Below, in pieces: positions 32,533 through 43,272 of a DNA stretch of 47,941 bases (position 1 is its first letter; each line of letters starts with the position of its first letter). The stretch comes from an uncultured Christiangramia sp. (lineage in GTDB: Bacteria; Bacteroidota; Bacteroidia; Flavobacteriales; Flavobacteriaceae). The translations under genes and the position numbers were made by a program. Under the pieces are notes generated by a model that ran no database searches, was not told the DNA's origin, and saw only the letters and a program-made list of their open reading frames with translations. Location: assembly GCF_913046405.1 (NCBI RefSeq), contig NZ_CAJWRQ010000010.1, positions 1-47,941 of the forward strand, in the 5' to 3' direction.

Positions 32533-34890
32533 ATGAAACAGTTTATTCTATGCTTATTTTTAGGCTTTTTATCAATTGCAAATGCTAAAACCGATCCCAA
32601 TGGAAATGTTTCCGGAACCATCATGGATGCTGAACTCCAGGAAGCGATCCCCTATGCCACGATCATCATCAATAATACTGAAGGTGAACTTGTTACCGGT
32701 ATCACTTCAGCTGAAGACGGTAGCTTTATTGTAGAAAATCTGAAGCCCGGAACCTATGAATTAAAGGTGCAATTCATAGGCTACAAGACTTTCCGTAGAG
32801 ATATTGTGATCGAACAGCGAAGAACCAATATTGAAATTGGGACTCTTTACCTTGAACCCGATGTAGCTATGCTCGATGAAACTCTTGTGGTTGCTGAAAG
32901 GACTACCATCGAACAGCGAGTGGATCGCAAAGTGATCAATATCGGGAAAGATCTTATGACAACCGGCGCCAGTGCTTCAGAAATTATGGTAAATATACCA
33001 TCTGTGAATGTAGACCAGGATGGAAATATTTCTCTTCGCGGGAATTCCAATGTACGAATTCTGGTGGACGGTAAGCCTACTAACATGGATCCTGCACAAC
33101 TTCTAAAGCAAATTCCCTCCACCTCCATTAAAAGTATAGAGCTTATCACCAATCCTTCAGCAAAATACAATCCCGAAGGAATGAGTGGAATTATTAATAT
33201 TGTGCTGCATAAAAATGCAAGTGATGGCTTTAACGGTAATCTAAATACCGGCATTACCTACGGTGAAAACCTGAGATTTAATGGTTCGCTCGACATGAAT
33301 TATCGTAAGGGGAAATTCAATTTCTTCGGAAACCTGGGAAGCAACTTTGGCGATCGCGAAAACGGCGGAACTATATTTCTTCCCGAATCTCGAAGTCTAC
33401 AGGAGTTTAAAGTTGAAAACCGAAATAATTCCTATTTATACAAAATTGGTGTTGACTTCTACCTCGATGACAATAATACCTTCAGTATATATACCAATCA
33501 GAACCTTTATGATGGCGGGCCAATTGGCGCTCTGAGTTTTACAGATTTTGAGGAGGCTTCACGAAACTTTCGCCAGTTTCTGGATGTAAATTACGATAAC
33601 GGTAATGCCAGCTATAACTTCCTTTTTGATCACGATTTTAAAAAAGATGGTCATGAGATTCAGTTCGAGGCAGATTTCAATGATTATAACGGAGATGAAA
33701 TTGCAGATATTGACTTTGCGGAAAATGATCTTCAGTTAATCCCTTATATCGATCGGGTATTTGAAGACCGAAGAAATTTTATTTCCAACATCGACTATAC
33801 CAATCCATTAAATGATGTTTCCCGGCTGGAACTTGGTGCAGAAGCCAGGTTACTAAAAACTGAAAATGATTATAATACTACCAATCCGCAATTTACCAAT
33901 GGCGACTATATCTATGATCGTGATATCCTGAGTTTATATTCGACTTTCGGTCAGAATTTTGAAAAATGGAGCTACCAGGTTGGTGCCAGGCTGGAGAGCT
34001 ATCAGGTGACAGCAGATTTCCAGGGTGAACGAGTCTATGAAGATGACTATCTTACGGTCTACCCTACAGGCTTCCTGAACTTTACTCCAGATGATAAAAA
34101 TACTTACAATTTAAGTTATAGCAGGAGAGTTGACAGACCAGGTTTCAGCCAGATCAACCCGATTCGGGAAGTGTCGTCTCCAAGACTTATCGTTGCCGGA
34201 AATCCTGAGCTGGATCCACAATTCACCAATTCATTCGAGTTTAATTATACTCGAAAATTTGAACGCAAGGGAAGCCTTAGCGCAGGTGTTTTCTTCCGAA
34301 GAACCGTAGATGAAATTAATCAGATTTTCACAGAGTTGGATAATGAACCTGGCTCGCTGTTTCTAACATTTCAGAATTCTGGAGATGCAGATATGTATGG
34401 CTTAGAATTCTCAAGCAACTACAAATTCACAAAATGGTGGAGTACCAACTCCGGTTTTGAGATTTATGAACAAACCTTTAGCGGACTGGTAGGTGCTGAA
34501 TTTACTGAAATAGATAATACTGCCTTTACTTTTAGAACCAGTCATAACTTTAATGCCACAGAGGCTCTTTCTTTTTCTGCATTTGGTTTTTACAGAAGCA
34601 AAATGAAATCACTCCAATACGACATTGATCATATGTATTTTATAAATCTTGGAGCACGGTACAGCTTCCTCGAGGATAACCGCGCAACTGTAAGTCTTAA
34701 TTTTAATGATGTTTTTGACACTCAGGAATTCAATATCCTGGCCGGAAGACCTTTTGATCAGGTTGGACGATTTAAAGGAGAAACTCAAACCGTGTACCTT
34801 GGAGTTTCTTATAGATTTGGCGGTGGAAAGAACCGTAGTCTCCAGCGTAAGGACCGGGATAAGGATAATGACGGTGGCGGAATGTTTTAA
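32533..34890 (+). CDS. TonB-dependent outer-membrane receptor (outer membrane beta-barrel family)
   Basis: 785 residues. A signal peptide ends near residue 18 (SIANA). A carboxypeptidase-regulatory-like domain follows (about 24-100: VSGTIMDAELQEAIPYATII, EDGSFIVENLKPGTYEL), then a plug domain (MVNIPSVNVDQDGNISLRGN, VRILVDGKPTNMDP, IELITNPSAKYNPEGMSGII) and a beta-barrel from about 230 to the end. The last 25 residues are basic and glycine-rich (KDRDKDNDGGGMF). It is not SusC-like: no SusD partner follows. The ligand is unknown. A terminator lies 23 bases downstream. Confidence 0.93.
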   Translation: MKQFILCLFLGFLSIANAKTDPNGNVSGTIMDAELQEAIPYATIIINNTEGELVTGITSAEDGSFIVENLKPGTYELKVQFIGYKTFRRDIVIEQRRTNIEIGTLYLEPDVAMLDETLVVAERTTIEQRVDRKVINIGKDLMTTGASASEIMVNIPSVNVDQDGNISLRGNSNVRILVDGKPTNMDPAQLLKQIPSTSIKSIELITNPSAKYNPEGMSGIINIVLHKNASDGFNGNLNTGITYGENLRFNGSLDMNYRKGKFNFFGNLGSNFGDRENGGTIFLPESRSLQEFKVENRNNSYLYKIGVDFYLDDNNTFSIYTNQNLYDGGPIGALSFTDFEEASRNFRQFLDVNYDNGNASYNFLFDHDFKKDGHEIQFEADFNDYNGDEIADIDFAENDLQLIPYIDRVFEDRRNFISNIDYTNPLNDVSRLELGAEARLLKTENDYNTTNPQFTNGDYIYDRDILSLYSTFGQNFEKWSYQVGARLESYQVTADFQGERVYEDDYLTVYPTGFLNFTPDDKNTYNLSYSRRVDRPGFSQINPIREVSSPRLIVAGNPELDPQFTNSFEFNYTRKFERKGSLSAGVFFRRTVDEINQIFTELDNEPGSLFLTFQNSGDADMYGLEFSSNYKFTKWWSTNSGFEIYEQTFSGLVGAEFTEIDNTAFTFRTSHNFNATEALSFSAFGFYRSKMKSLQYDIDHMYFINLGARYSFLEDNRATVSLNFNDVFDTQEFNILAGRPFDQVGRFKGETQTVYLGVSYRFGGGKNRSLQRKDRDKDNDGGGMF

Positions 34891-34912
34891 TTTTGTTTTA
34901 GCCCAAATAAAA

Positions 34913-34937
34913 AAGCCTGAAGGATTTCTTCAGGCTT
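34913..34937. terminator. Bidirectional terminator between receptor and ABC-F genes
   Basis: AAGCCTGAAG and CTTCAGGCTT form a perfect 10-bp stem with loop GATTT; A-rich and T-rich flanks serve both convergent genes. Confidence 0.85.
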
Positions 34938-34957
34938 ATTCTATTTATTCGAATGTA

Positions 34958-36586
<1,629 letters not shown>

Positions 36587-36606
36587 CTATAAAAATTAAT
36601 TTTTTG

Positions 36607-36614
36607 CAAAAGTA
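36607..36614 (-). promoter_or_regulatory. ABC-F gene -7 element
   Basis: TACTTTTG on the minus strand matches TAnnTTTG exactly; TTTC 20 bases upstream (36638-36635) is one mismatch from the -33 box. The predicted leader is about 18 bases. Confidence 0.6.
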
Positions 36615-36699
36615 GCTATTATGATGCTTACTAAGAAAGATTAACGTTTTAAAAATACGTTTTAACGCACACTTAACACCGCTCCGCAGGTGCACCGAA

Positions 36700-36707
36700 T
36701 ATATTTG
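36700..36707 (+). promoter_or_regulatory. -7 element of the TlpA-like lipoprotein gene
   Basis: TATATTTG matches TAnnTTTG exactly, 42 bases before the start codon. No TTG is seen 17-23 bases upstream, so strength or regulation is uncertain. Confidence 0.5.
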
Positions 36708-36749
36708 TTAAAAATGAAGTGACCGAAAAGCTTCATACCAATACCCATA

Positions 36750-38162
36750 ATGAAATACTGTTATTTTCTTTCGCTTTGTTGCGCACTCATTTTCAGTGGA
36801 TGTACAGGCGATTCCAAGGAGGATGGTACGATCTACCTAGGAGGCCAGATTAACAATCCGGAAACTGATTTTGTAGTGATCTCAAAAGAGAATGAGATCA
36901 TTGATACCTTATTCCTGGATGCGAAGAACCAGTTTGGAAAGAACTACCCTAAACTGGAAGCTGGAATTTACACTTTTAACCACCCGCCTGAAAGCCAGAT
37001 CATGTATATGGAGCCTGGCGACAGTGTTCTTATCTACCTGAATACACTTTCCTTTGATGAGTCTTTGAATTTTAGCGGTGCCGGCGCTGAAAAAAGCAAT
37101 TTTCTTCTCGACATGTTTCTTAAAAATGAGCAGAATAATGACCTTATTCTTACTTATTATCAGATAGCTCCTTCAGAATTTGCACGAATCACAGACTCAA
37201 TAAGACAACAACGAATCGATAAGCTGGAGACTCTTTCTGAAGACAGGGAATTTTCCGAAGATTTTCTAGAGATCGCTCACGCGAGTATAGATTATGAATA
37301 TTTTGATCTAAGAGAACGATACACGTTTCTTATTAATAAATACCGCAAAGATTTTAGGGATCAGATTCCAGAAGATTTTAATAATTACCGTAAGGAGATA
37401 GATTTCAATAATCGCGAACTTCAGGACTATTACGTGTATACAAATTTTATTGATGATTACCTGAGATCCAAAGCGATCGAATACTGCACCAGATCGCATA
37501 ATGAGCATAAAGATTGCTATAATATCAATTCCTATAAGAATATTGAAAGAAGAATGATCTTGATTGATTCACTTTCTAATATTGAATCGCTGAAAAATGA
37601 ATTTTTAGACAGACTTGCTACGCTGGCGATCGTTAATGCTGAAAAAGTTAGCAGAATAGATTCTATATTACAGTTATTAAAAGATATCGAATACACGCAT
37701 ATAGACGAAGCTCGTGACCTTGCTGAAATTCAAAAAGTTTATTTAAATGGTCAATCTCTTGCTGATCTTTGGGCTATGAACACTTCAGGAAAAGAGTTAG
37801 AATATGGTGAAATTATCAACGGACCAACGGTCACCTATGCATGGTCTCTTTATGCTCCTGCGCATCATCGCTGGCAACATAATATTATTAGTTCGCTAAG
37901 AGATAAGTATCCGCAAGTGGACTTTATAGGTGTCAATGTAGACATTAACGAGCGTGAAGAATGGCTTAGGACATTGGAGACTTTCGGATACGATAAATCG
38001 TTTGAATATCAGATAGCGCGAAGACAGATTACCAAAGATTCCTATCGTAGATATCTAAATAAACTATTCTTCCTGAATAAAGATGCTATCATTGTTAAAG
38101 GCGATATTCAGTTTGGCAATACCGATTTTGAAGAGGAATTAGAAAAATTTATTGCCAAATAA
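36750..38162 (+). CDS. Lipoprotein with thioredoxin-like C-terminal domain lacking redox cysteines
   Basis: 470 residues. Lipobox FSGC puts the lipidated Cys at 18. An N-terminal beta domain (about 28-110) resembles the DUF4369-like module of Bacteroidota TlpA proteins. A helical middle part (about 115-340) follows, with many Asp, Glu and Arg residues. The C-terminal domain (about 345-468) has the thioredoxin-fold order, with GPTVTYAWSLYAPAHHRW where the CxxC active site should be, then VDFIGVNVDINEREEW and FFLNKDAIIVKG. The absence of cysteines means it cannot be an ordinary disulfide oxidoreductase. It is periplasmic, membrane-anchored; function unknown. Confidence 0.75.
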   Translation: MKYCYFLSLCCALIFSGCTGDSKEDGTIYLGGQINNPETDFVVISKENEIIDTLFLDAKNQFGKNYPKLEAGIYTFNHPPESQIMYMEPGDSVLIYLNTLSFDESLNFSGAGAEKSNFLLDMFLKNEQNNDLILTYYQIAPSEFARITDSIRQQRIDKLETLSEDREFSEDFLEIAHASIDYEYFDLRERYTFLINKYRKDFRDQIPEDFNNYRKEIDFNNRELQDYYVYTNFIDDYLRSKAIEYCTRSHNEHKDCYNINSYKNIERRMILIDSLSNIESLKNEFLDRLATLAIVNAEKVSRIDSILQLLKDIEYTHIDEARDLAEIQKVYLNGQSLADLWAMNTSGKELEYGEIINGPTVTYAWSLYAPAHHRWQHNIISSLRDKYPQVDFIGVNVDINEREEWLRTLETFGYDKSFEYQIARRQITKDSYRRYLNKLFFLNKDAIIVKGDIQFGNTDFEEELEKFIAK

Positions 38163-38163
38163 A

Positions 38164-38187
38164 AAAGGCCACCTCACGGTAGCCCTT
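38164..38187. terminator. Imperfect hairpin between lipoprotein and transaldolase genes
   Basis: AAAGG-C-ACC against GGT-A-GCC-CTTT with loop TCAC, including a C-A mismatch and one bulge. It lies between the two convergent stops and is the only terminator candidate there. Confidence 0.45.
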
Positions 38188-38206
38188 TGTAAGATTTTAT
38201 TTAGTC

Positions 38207-38863
38207 TTACTTATTTCCCTTGTTATAATCTGCAAGAAATTTCTCAAGACCAATGTCGGTTAAAGGATGCTTTAATAAACCTTCAATAGAAGAAATTGGT
38301 CCAGTCATAACGTCTGCTCCAATTTTCGCACATTCTAGTACATGCATTGTATGTCTAACTGAAGCTGCCAGGATCTGTGTTTCAAATCCATAATTATCAT
38401 ATATAAGTCTGATGTCTGCAATAAGGTTCAAACCATCTGTTGAGATATCATCAAGTCTTCCAATAAAGGGTGAAACGTAGGTAGCTCCAGCTTTTGCAGC
38501 TAAAAGTGCCTGCCCAGCTGAAAATACTAGCGTACAATTTGTCTTAATTCCTTGGTCACTAAAGTATTTCAATGCTTTTACACCTTCTTTGATCATTGGA
38601 ATCTTAACCACGATTTGGTCGTGCAGTTTTGCCAACTCCTCACCTTCCCTGATCATTCCATCAAGATCGGTTGAAATTACTTCTGCACTTACATCACCAT
38701 CTACTAGCTCACAAATCTTTTTGTAATGCTCGATAATATTGTCCTTCCCGGTAATGCCTTCCTTAGCCATAAGCGAAGGATTGGTAGTTACACCATCCAG
38801 CACACCTAAAGCCTGCGCTTCTTTGATTTGATCCAGATTCGCTGTATCAATAAAAAATTTCAT
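38207..38863 (-). CDS. tal: Small transaldolase (TalC/FSA family)
   Basis: 218 residues, the short decameric type. [16 protein letters not shown] opens the barrel, GVTTNPSLM follows, and Lys87 in VVKIPM is the Schiff-base Lys (Lys85 in Escherichia coli FSA). Two positions separate fructose-6-phosphate aldolase (Gln59, Tyr131) from transaldolase (Glu, Phe). Counting from the Lys, this protein has Glu61 and Phe133, the transaldolase pattern, so I call it a transaldolase of the pentose phosphate pathway although databases often label such genes fsa. It is encoded alone, upstream of the convergent lipoprotein gene. The residue reading is mine and rests on a gap-free alignment around the Lys. Confidence 0.9.
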   Translation of the reverse strand: MKFFIDTANLDQIKEAQALGVLDGVTTNPSLMAKEGITGKDNIIEHYKKICELVDGDVSAEVISTDLDGMIREGEELAKLHDQIVVKIPMIKEGVKALKYFSDQGIKTNCTLVFSAGQALLAAKAGATYVSPFIGRLDDISTDGLNLIADIRLIYDNYGFETQILAASVRHTMHVLECAKIGADVMTGPISSIEGLLKHPLTDIGLEKFLADYNKGNK

Positions 38864-38912
38864 AGTTGTATAGAATTAATTGTGTTGTTTAATTTTTAAA
38901 AGCTCCTCAAAA

Positions 38913-39734
38913 TTACAATTTATAATGCTTCATAAGCATTTTCTCGTAAAGTTTGTCTGGCAGTAACGCCTTTAGCATGATAGACACTTTTTGCAACATT
39001 TCTCCTACCCGATAGTGCACTTTTGGCTCTGGATCCTTAATAATTTTTAAGATTGCCTTTGCCATTAGTTCCGGATCCAGCCCTGCACTAACATGTTGAT
39101 TCATAAGATCCAGTGTTTCGCCATATACTTTCTTATAAGGTGAAGTTGGTAAAACGGGAGCATGGTATCTTCCAGAAGCGATATTAGTAGCAAAATCACC
39201 AGGAGCTACATTGGTCATTGTAATTCCGAACTGAGCGATTTCCATACGGTAAGCTTCAGCAGTAATTTCCAGAGCACTTTTAGTTGCAGAATATATTCCA
39301 CGATATGGTAAGCCCATATAACCAGCAATACTGGTGACATTAATGATAAGACCAGATTTACGATCACGCATATAAGGCAACACGTTTTTAATCATTCTAA
39401 GCGGACCGTAGTAATTGGTCTCAAAAGCCTTCTTGATCTCTTCTTCCGGAGTTTCTTCTAGAGGGCCGGTAATACCGACTCCTGCATTATTAATCAAAAT
39501 ATCCAACCTACCTTCTCTGGCGATAATATCTTCAACAGCCAGCTTAATAGTATCTTCCCTGGTTACGTCTAACTGTAAAAATGTAAAGAGCTCACCATCA
39601 GACTTCTGAGGCGAACGTGAGGTTCCATAAACTTTAAAATGGTGCCGACTAAGATAATTTGCTATCGACATACCAATTCCTGAGGAAGCGCCGGTAATAA
39701 GAACGATTTTTTCTGAAGAATTCCCCTTTTTCAT
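38913..39734 (-). CDS. Short-chain dehydrogenase/reductase
   Basis: 273 residues, classical SDR. TGASSGIG (14-21) binds NAD(P), NNAGVGITG follows, and the catalytic Ser and YxxxK are in NVTSIAGYMGLPYRGIYSATKSA. The Arg in GTSRSPQ after the second strand favours NADP(H). The C-terminal 40 residues (LQKVSIMLKALLPDKLYEKM) may form an amphipathic membrane-touching helix, as in several lipid-related SDRs. Substrate unknown. The predicted -7 element leaves no untranslated leader, and the SRP RNA is upstream on the same strand. Confidence 0.9.
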   Translation of the reverse strand: MKKGNSSEKIVLITGASSGIGMSIANYLSRHHFKVYGTSRSPQKSDGELFTFLQLDVTREDTIKLAVEDIIAREGRLDILINNAGVGITGPLEETPEEEIKKAFETNYYGPLRMIKNVLPYMRDRKSGLIINVTSIAGYMGLPYRGIYSATKSALEITAEAYRMEIAQFGITMTNVAPGDFATNIASGRYHAPVLPTSPYKKVYGETLDLMNQHVSAGLDPELMAKAILKIIKDPEPKVHYRVGEMLQKVSIMLKALLPDKLYEKMLMKHYKL

Positions 39735-39738
39735 ACCG

Positions 39739-39746
39739 CAAAAATA
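39739..39746 (-). promoter_or_regulatory. -7 element of the SDR gene, predicted leaderless
   Basis: TATTTTTG on the minus strand matches TAnnTTTG exactly. Its G is five bases before the A of the ATG, the same distance as from the SRP RNA promoter to its RNA. No good -33 box is seen (TTTG is 28 bases away, TTTC 24), which lowers confidence. Confidence 0.45.
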
Positions 39747-39782
39747 TGCAATAAATTTTAGGACTTTGTAGAAACAAAAAAT

Positions 39783-39876
39783 GGCAAGCGACCCACATCA
39801 CACCGCTACGACCGCCTACCCTTGCTGCGTTCCCGCCCTGGGGGATTCAGCAGGAGCTGGTTGTGTGGGACTTGCC
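39783..39876 (-). ncRNA. ffs: Bacterial small SRP RNA (4.5S)
   Basis: About 94 bases. The ends pair (GGCAAG with CTTGCC) and a long stem continues inward through CCCACAC. The apical part is domain IV: a GGAA tetraloop closed by GCG/CGC, then the asymmetric loop formed by CAGG and AGCA, the Ffh-binding site. This is the short type without an Alu domain. It forms the signal recognition particle with Ffh and works with FtsY (20809). A clean promoter lies just upstream. Confidence 0.93.
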
Positions 39877-39880
39877 GGTG

Positions 39881-39910
39881 CAAATATACAATCTTTGTAA
39901 CTTTTCGCAA
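39881..39910 (-). promoter_or_regulatory. SRP RNA promoter
   Basis: TTG (39910-39908), a 19-base spacer and TATATTTG (39888-39881), both exact. The RNA's first paired G (39876) is five bases after the last G of the -7 box, so this site calibrates the start position for other promoters in the window. Confidence 0.75.
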
Positions 39911-39964
39911 GCTTTTTTTATCCTGAATTGGTTAATTTAGCTCAGTATTCAAGCCTATTTTGAC

Positions 39965-41029
39965 ATGAAAAAATTTAACTTCCTGTTACTCTTTATTTTA
40001 AGCATATTTATTTTTTCCTGCGGAAGCAATAACGGAAATAAAAAATCTGACTTTTCTCTGAATATTTCTGAAAAGAAAAAGGAATTCAGCCAGAACGAAA
40101 TTCTGAAAGCTAGTATATCTAGTAAGGAAAACAAGAATTTTGATTCGGTCGCTTATTTTATAGGTACAATGCGTCTTGCATCTGGCAACACTTCAGATCT
40201 GTCCATTGAACTAAACTCAGTTTTACTGGGAAACCAGGAACTCATTGCAGTAGTATATTATGATTCCACAAAGGATACTCTTCAGAAGTCGATAAGAATA
40301 ATGAGTGCAAAAGCTCCAAAAGTTTATACCTACGAGATAGTTAATACGTATCCACATCAAACTGATGCATACACACAGGGACTTGAGTTTCATAACGATA
40401 CTCTTTACGAAAGCATTGGACAATACGGCAAATCAAAATTGCGCAAAACCAAATTGGAAACTGGCGAAGTGTACAAAGAGATAAGCCTGGAAGATGAATA
40501 TTTCGCTGAAGGAATCACAATTTTAGACGACCGTTTATTACTATTAACCTGGCAAGAAGGTCAGGGATTTATCTATGATCCAAAAACTTTTGAAAGGCAA
40601 GGCACATTTGCGTACAATTCCAGTAAGGAAGGATGGGGTTTATGTAACAACGAGGAGAAAATATATAAAAGTGATGGGTCTGAGAAGATCTGGATCCTTG
40701 ATCCTGAAACTTTGGCTGAAAAAAGCTTTATACAGCCAACTACCAATACTGCTATTAAATCAAAATTTAATGAGCTGGAATGGGTGGATGGACTTATCTA
40801 CGCAAACACTTATCAATTTCCCAGTGTTGCGATGATCAATCCTGAAAATGGCACCATTGAAGGAATTATCAATTTTAAAGGACTACAGGATAAACTGGGT
40901 AACAAAGATTCTTTAGATCCAAATAATGATGTTCTTAACGGGATCGCCTACAATGCTGCGACTGGAAAACTGTATGTTACCGGTAAAAAATGGGACACAC
41001 TATTTGAGGTAAAAATCATGGAGAAATAA
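39965..41029 (+). CDS. Glutaminyl-peptide cyclotransferase (plant-type), lipoprotein
   Basis: 354 residues. Lipobox IFSC gives a lipidated Cys19. After about 110 residues of beta-rich sequence, a five-bladed propeller of the plant/bacterial glutaminyl cyclase type starts (NTYPHQTDAYTQGLEFHND). Further marks are YFAEGITIL, LLTWQEGQGFIYD, GWGLCNN, KSDGSEKIWILDP, ELEWVDGLIYANTYQ and DVLNGIAYN, close to the family pattern. It converts N-terminal glutamine of exported proteins to pyroglutamate in the periplasm, which would suit type IX cargo whose mature N-terminus is Gln (inference). Its stop overlaps the next ATG (TAATG). Confidence 0.9.
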   Translation: MKKFNFLLLFILSIFIFSCGSNNGNKKSDFSLNISEKKKEFSQNEILKASISSKENKNFDSVAYFIGTMRLASGNTSDLSIELNSVLLGNQELIAVVYYDSTKDTLQKSIRIMSAKAPKVYTYEIVNTYPHQTDAYTQGLEFHNDTLYESIGQYGKSKLRKTKLETGEVYKEISLEDEYFAEGITILDDRLLLLTWQEGQGFIYDPKTFERQGTFAYNSSKEGWGLCNNEEKIYKSDGSEKIWILDPETLAEKSFIQPTTNTAIKSKFNELEWVDGLIYANTYQFPSVAMINPENGTIEGIINFKGLQDKLGNKDSLDPNNDVLNGIAYNAATGKLYVTGKKWDTLFEVKIMEK

Positions 41030-41430
41030 TGTCTGTAAACTCCGAAGTATATAAAAAATACCTTACTGTTTCAGAAGATGATCTGGACGATCAGCAGCAT
41101 GTCAACAACGTGCGTTATGTGCAATGGATACAGGATATAGCACAGGAGCACTGGGAAACCAGAGCTTCCGAAGAGCAGAAAGTAGGCTTTGCATGGGTTG
41201 TGGTAAGACATGAGATCGATTACAAAATGGAAGCTCTTCTAAATGATGAAATCCTGCTAGAGACAAGGATTATCGATACTACGCATGTGACATCAGTGCG
41301 GGAAGTGGCGATTAAGAATAATAATTCCGGGAAACTGCTGGCGAAGGCTAAAACTACCTGGTGCCTGCTAGATCAAAAAACAAAGAAACCGCAGCGCATT
41401 TCTGATGAGCTCAAGGAGATATTCCAGTAA
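41029..41430 (+). CDS. Acyl-CoA thioesterase (4HBT family)
   Basis: 133 residues, hot-dog fold. LDDQQHVNNVRYVQWIQD is the N-terminal active-site segment of the 4-hydroxybenzoyl-CoA/YbgC type, with the catalytic Asp at about 20 or 21 before HVNN. It hydrolyses acyl-CoA or acyl-ACP; chain length is not deducible. It is cytoplasmic, one base overlapping with the periplasmic cyclase upstream, so the shared operon does not mean a shared pathway. Confidence 0.9.
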   Translation: MSVNSEVYKKYLTVSEDDLDDQQHVNNVRYVQWIQDIAQEHWETRASEEQKVGFAWVVVRHEIDYKMEALLNDEILLETRIIDTTHVTSVREVAIKNNNSGKLLAKAKTTWCLLDQKTKKPQRISDELKEIFQ

Positions 41431-41540
41431 ATACTGAGAAAAGGTTAATTTTCTTTTCATTTGACTTTCAAACTTCTTAAACTTTGTCTAATCTTTTCTG
41501 TTTATTAACAAACATCTCTTTATTGCTGAAAAATAATATC

Positions 41541-41882
41541 ATGGAGATCGTCAAAATAATATTGCAGGTAATCGTTGGACTTGGAATTCTTAATGTCTGG
41601 TTACTTCGATTTAATAGTAAAACCAGCTATAGAGGGGGTAACGCCGGTAATATGAAGGAAGAATTTCAGGCTTATGGCCTGCCCGAAATAATGGTTTACA
41701 TCGTAGGCTTTATCAAAGTAGCTCTGGCCATTGCCCTACTTGCCGGAATCTGGCTGGAATACCTGGTGGATCCTGCAGCGATCGGGCTAGCTGTTATGAT
41801 GCTGGGGGCAATCATCATGCACCTTAAGATAAGCGATCCTTTCAGTAAAAATATACCTGCGATCATTGTACTGCTTATGTGA
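41541..41882 (+). CDS. DoxX-like small membrane protein
   Basis: 113 residues with four hydrophobic helices (IVKIILQVIVGLGILNVWLL, IMVYIVGFIKVALAIALLAG, LEYLVDPAAIGLAVMMLGAI, and a short C-terminal IPAIIVLLM). It fits the DoxX_2 type. I start at the ATG at 41541; a further 19 codons upstream are open but not hydrophobic in the usual way. The C-terminus ends just after the start of the fourth helix, a little short for the family. Function unknown. Confidence 0.78.
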   Translation: MEIVKIILQVIVGLGILNVWLLRFNSKTSYRGGNAGNMKEEFQAYGLPEIMVYIVGFIKVALAIALLAGIWLEYLVDPAAIGLAVMMLGAIIMHLKISDPFSKNIPAIIVLLM

Positions 41883-41907
41883 ATCGCTATATATTTTCTA
41901 TAAATTA

Positions 41908-41933
41908 AAAAGCCATTCTTTCGAATGGCTTTT
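41908..41933. terminator. Bidirectional terminator between DoxX-like and glyA genes
   Basis: AAAAGCCATTC and GAATGGCTTTT form an 11-bp perfect stem with loop TTTC, about 25 bases from each convergent stop. Confidence 0.85.
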
Positions 41934-41954
41934 ATTATCTAAATCCAAAAGGTC

Positions 41955-43229
41955 TTACATTTTAAATAATGGAAGATCTTTCATCATTGTATTCACTTCG
42001 CTTTTAACTTTAGCCAATTCTTCATCACTCTCAATATTAGTGATGACTCTATCGATAAACTCAACGATTTTTAGCATATCCTGCTCTACAAGACCACGTG
42101 TGGTCACTGCCGGAGTTCCAATTCGAATTCCTGAGGTTACAAATGGTGATTTATCATCGAAAGGCACCATGTTCTTATTCACGGTAATATCTGCTTTACT
42201 AAGCGCCTCTTCTGCTTCCTTACCACTTACACCTTTATTTCTAAGATCGATAAGCATCATATGATTATCTGTCCCTCCAGAAATTACCTGGTAATCCTTA
42301 TCCACGAAAGCTTTAGCCAGCTCTTTTGCATTTTTCTTTACCTGCACTGTATAATGAAGAAATTCATCTGTAAGAGCTTCTCCAAAAGCGATCGCTTTTG
42401 CAGCAATGATATGCTCTAAAGGCCCACCCTGGTTTCCTGGAAAGATCCCCGAATTTAGTAAAGCCGACATTTTCTTTAGATTTCCATTTTTAAGCTTCTC
42501 TCCAAAAGGATTGTCGAAATCCTTCCCCATCATGATGATTCCACCACGGGGACCACGAAGCGTCTTATGTGTAGTTGAAGTTACAATATGACAATGCTCT
42601 ATAGGGTCTGAGATCAAACCTTTGGCAATTAATCCTGCCGGGTGCGCGATATCAGCAAGTAGAATTGCGTCAACACTATCAGCTATTTCCCTGAATCTCT
42701 TATAATCTATTTCACGACTGTAAGCAGATGCTCCGGCAATGATCATTTTTGGCTTCTCCTTCTTTGCAATTTCAGCAACTGCGTCATAATCGATCAACCC
42801 GGTTTCCTTATCAACCCCGTAAAATACAGGATCATATAATTTTCCGGAGAAATTAACCGGAGAACCATGCGTTAAATGCCCACCATGTGAAAGGTCAAAA
42901 CCAAGAAACTTATCTCCTGGTTTTAAACAGGCATGGAATACTGCTGTATTTGCCTGGGAACCAGAATGCGGTTGCACGTTAGCATATTCAGCATTGAACA
43001 ATTCTTTTAATCTGTCGATAGCAAGTTGCTCTACCTGATCTACGATTTCACAGCCGCCATAATATCTTTTACCTGGATAGCCTTCAGCATACTTATTTGT
43101 AAGTACAGATCCTGCTGCTTCCAACACGGCGTCACTTACAAAATTTTCACTCGCAATTAGTTCCAAACCATTCAACTGGCGATCTTTTTCCTTCGCAATT
43201 AAATCAAATATCTGGGTGTCTTTTTGCAT
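41955..43229 (-). CDS. glyA: Serine hydroxymethyltransferase
   Basis: 424 residues. It interconverts serine and glycine with tetrahydrofolate, using [23 protein letters not shown] at the N-terminus, [25 protein letters not shown], and the PLP Lys in [14 protein letters not shown] are all typical, as is [11 protein letters not shown] at the C-terminus. I start at the ATG at 43229; an in-frame GTG immediately before it would add one residue. It is read divergently from fahA. Confidence 0.98.
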   Translation of the reverse strand: MQKDTQIFDLIAKEKDRQLNGLELIASENFVSDAVLEAAGSVLTNKYAEGYPGKRYYGGCEIVDQVEQLAIDRLKELFNAEYANVQPHSGSQANTAVFHACLKPGDKFLGFDLSHGGHLTHGSPVNFSGKLYDPVFYGVDKETGLIDYDAVAEIAKKEKPKMIIAGASAYSREIDYKRFREIADSVDAILLADIAHPAGLIAKGLISDPIEHCHIVTSTTHKTLRGPRGGIIMMGKDFDNPFGEKLKNGNLKKMSALLNSGIFPGNQGGPLEHIIAAKAIAFGEALTDEFLHYTVQVKKNAKELAKAFVDKDYQVISGGTDNHMMLIDLRNKGVSGKEAEEALSKADITVNKNMVPFDDKSPFVTSGIRIGTPAVTTRGLVEQDMLKIVEFIDRVITNIESDEELAKVKSEVNTMMKDLPLFKM

Positions 43230-43272
43230 CACAAATTTTTAAGTTAAATATTCGGTAAAAGTAAGAAATACA

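Noticed and set aside
38207-38863. Label as fructose-6-phosphate aldolase
   Set aside because: The two residues that separate aldolase from transaldolase read Glu and Phe here, the transaldolase pattern.
39783-39876. SRP RNA on the plus strand
   Set aside because: The GGAA tetraloop and the AGCA asymmetric loop exist only in the minus-strand RNA, and the promoter faces the same way.
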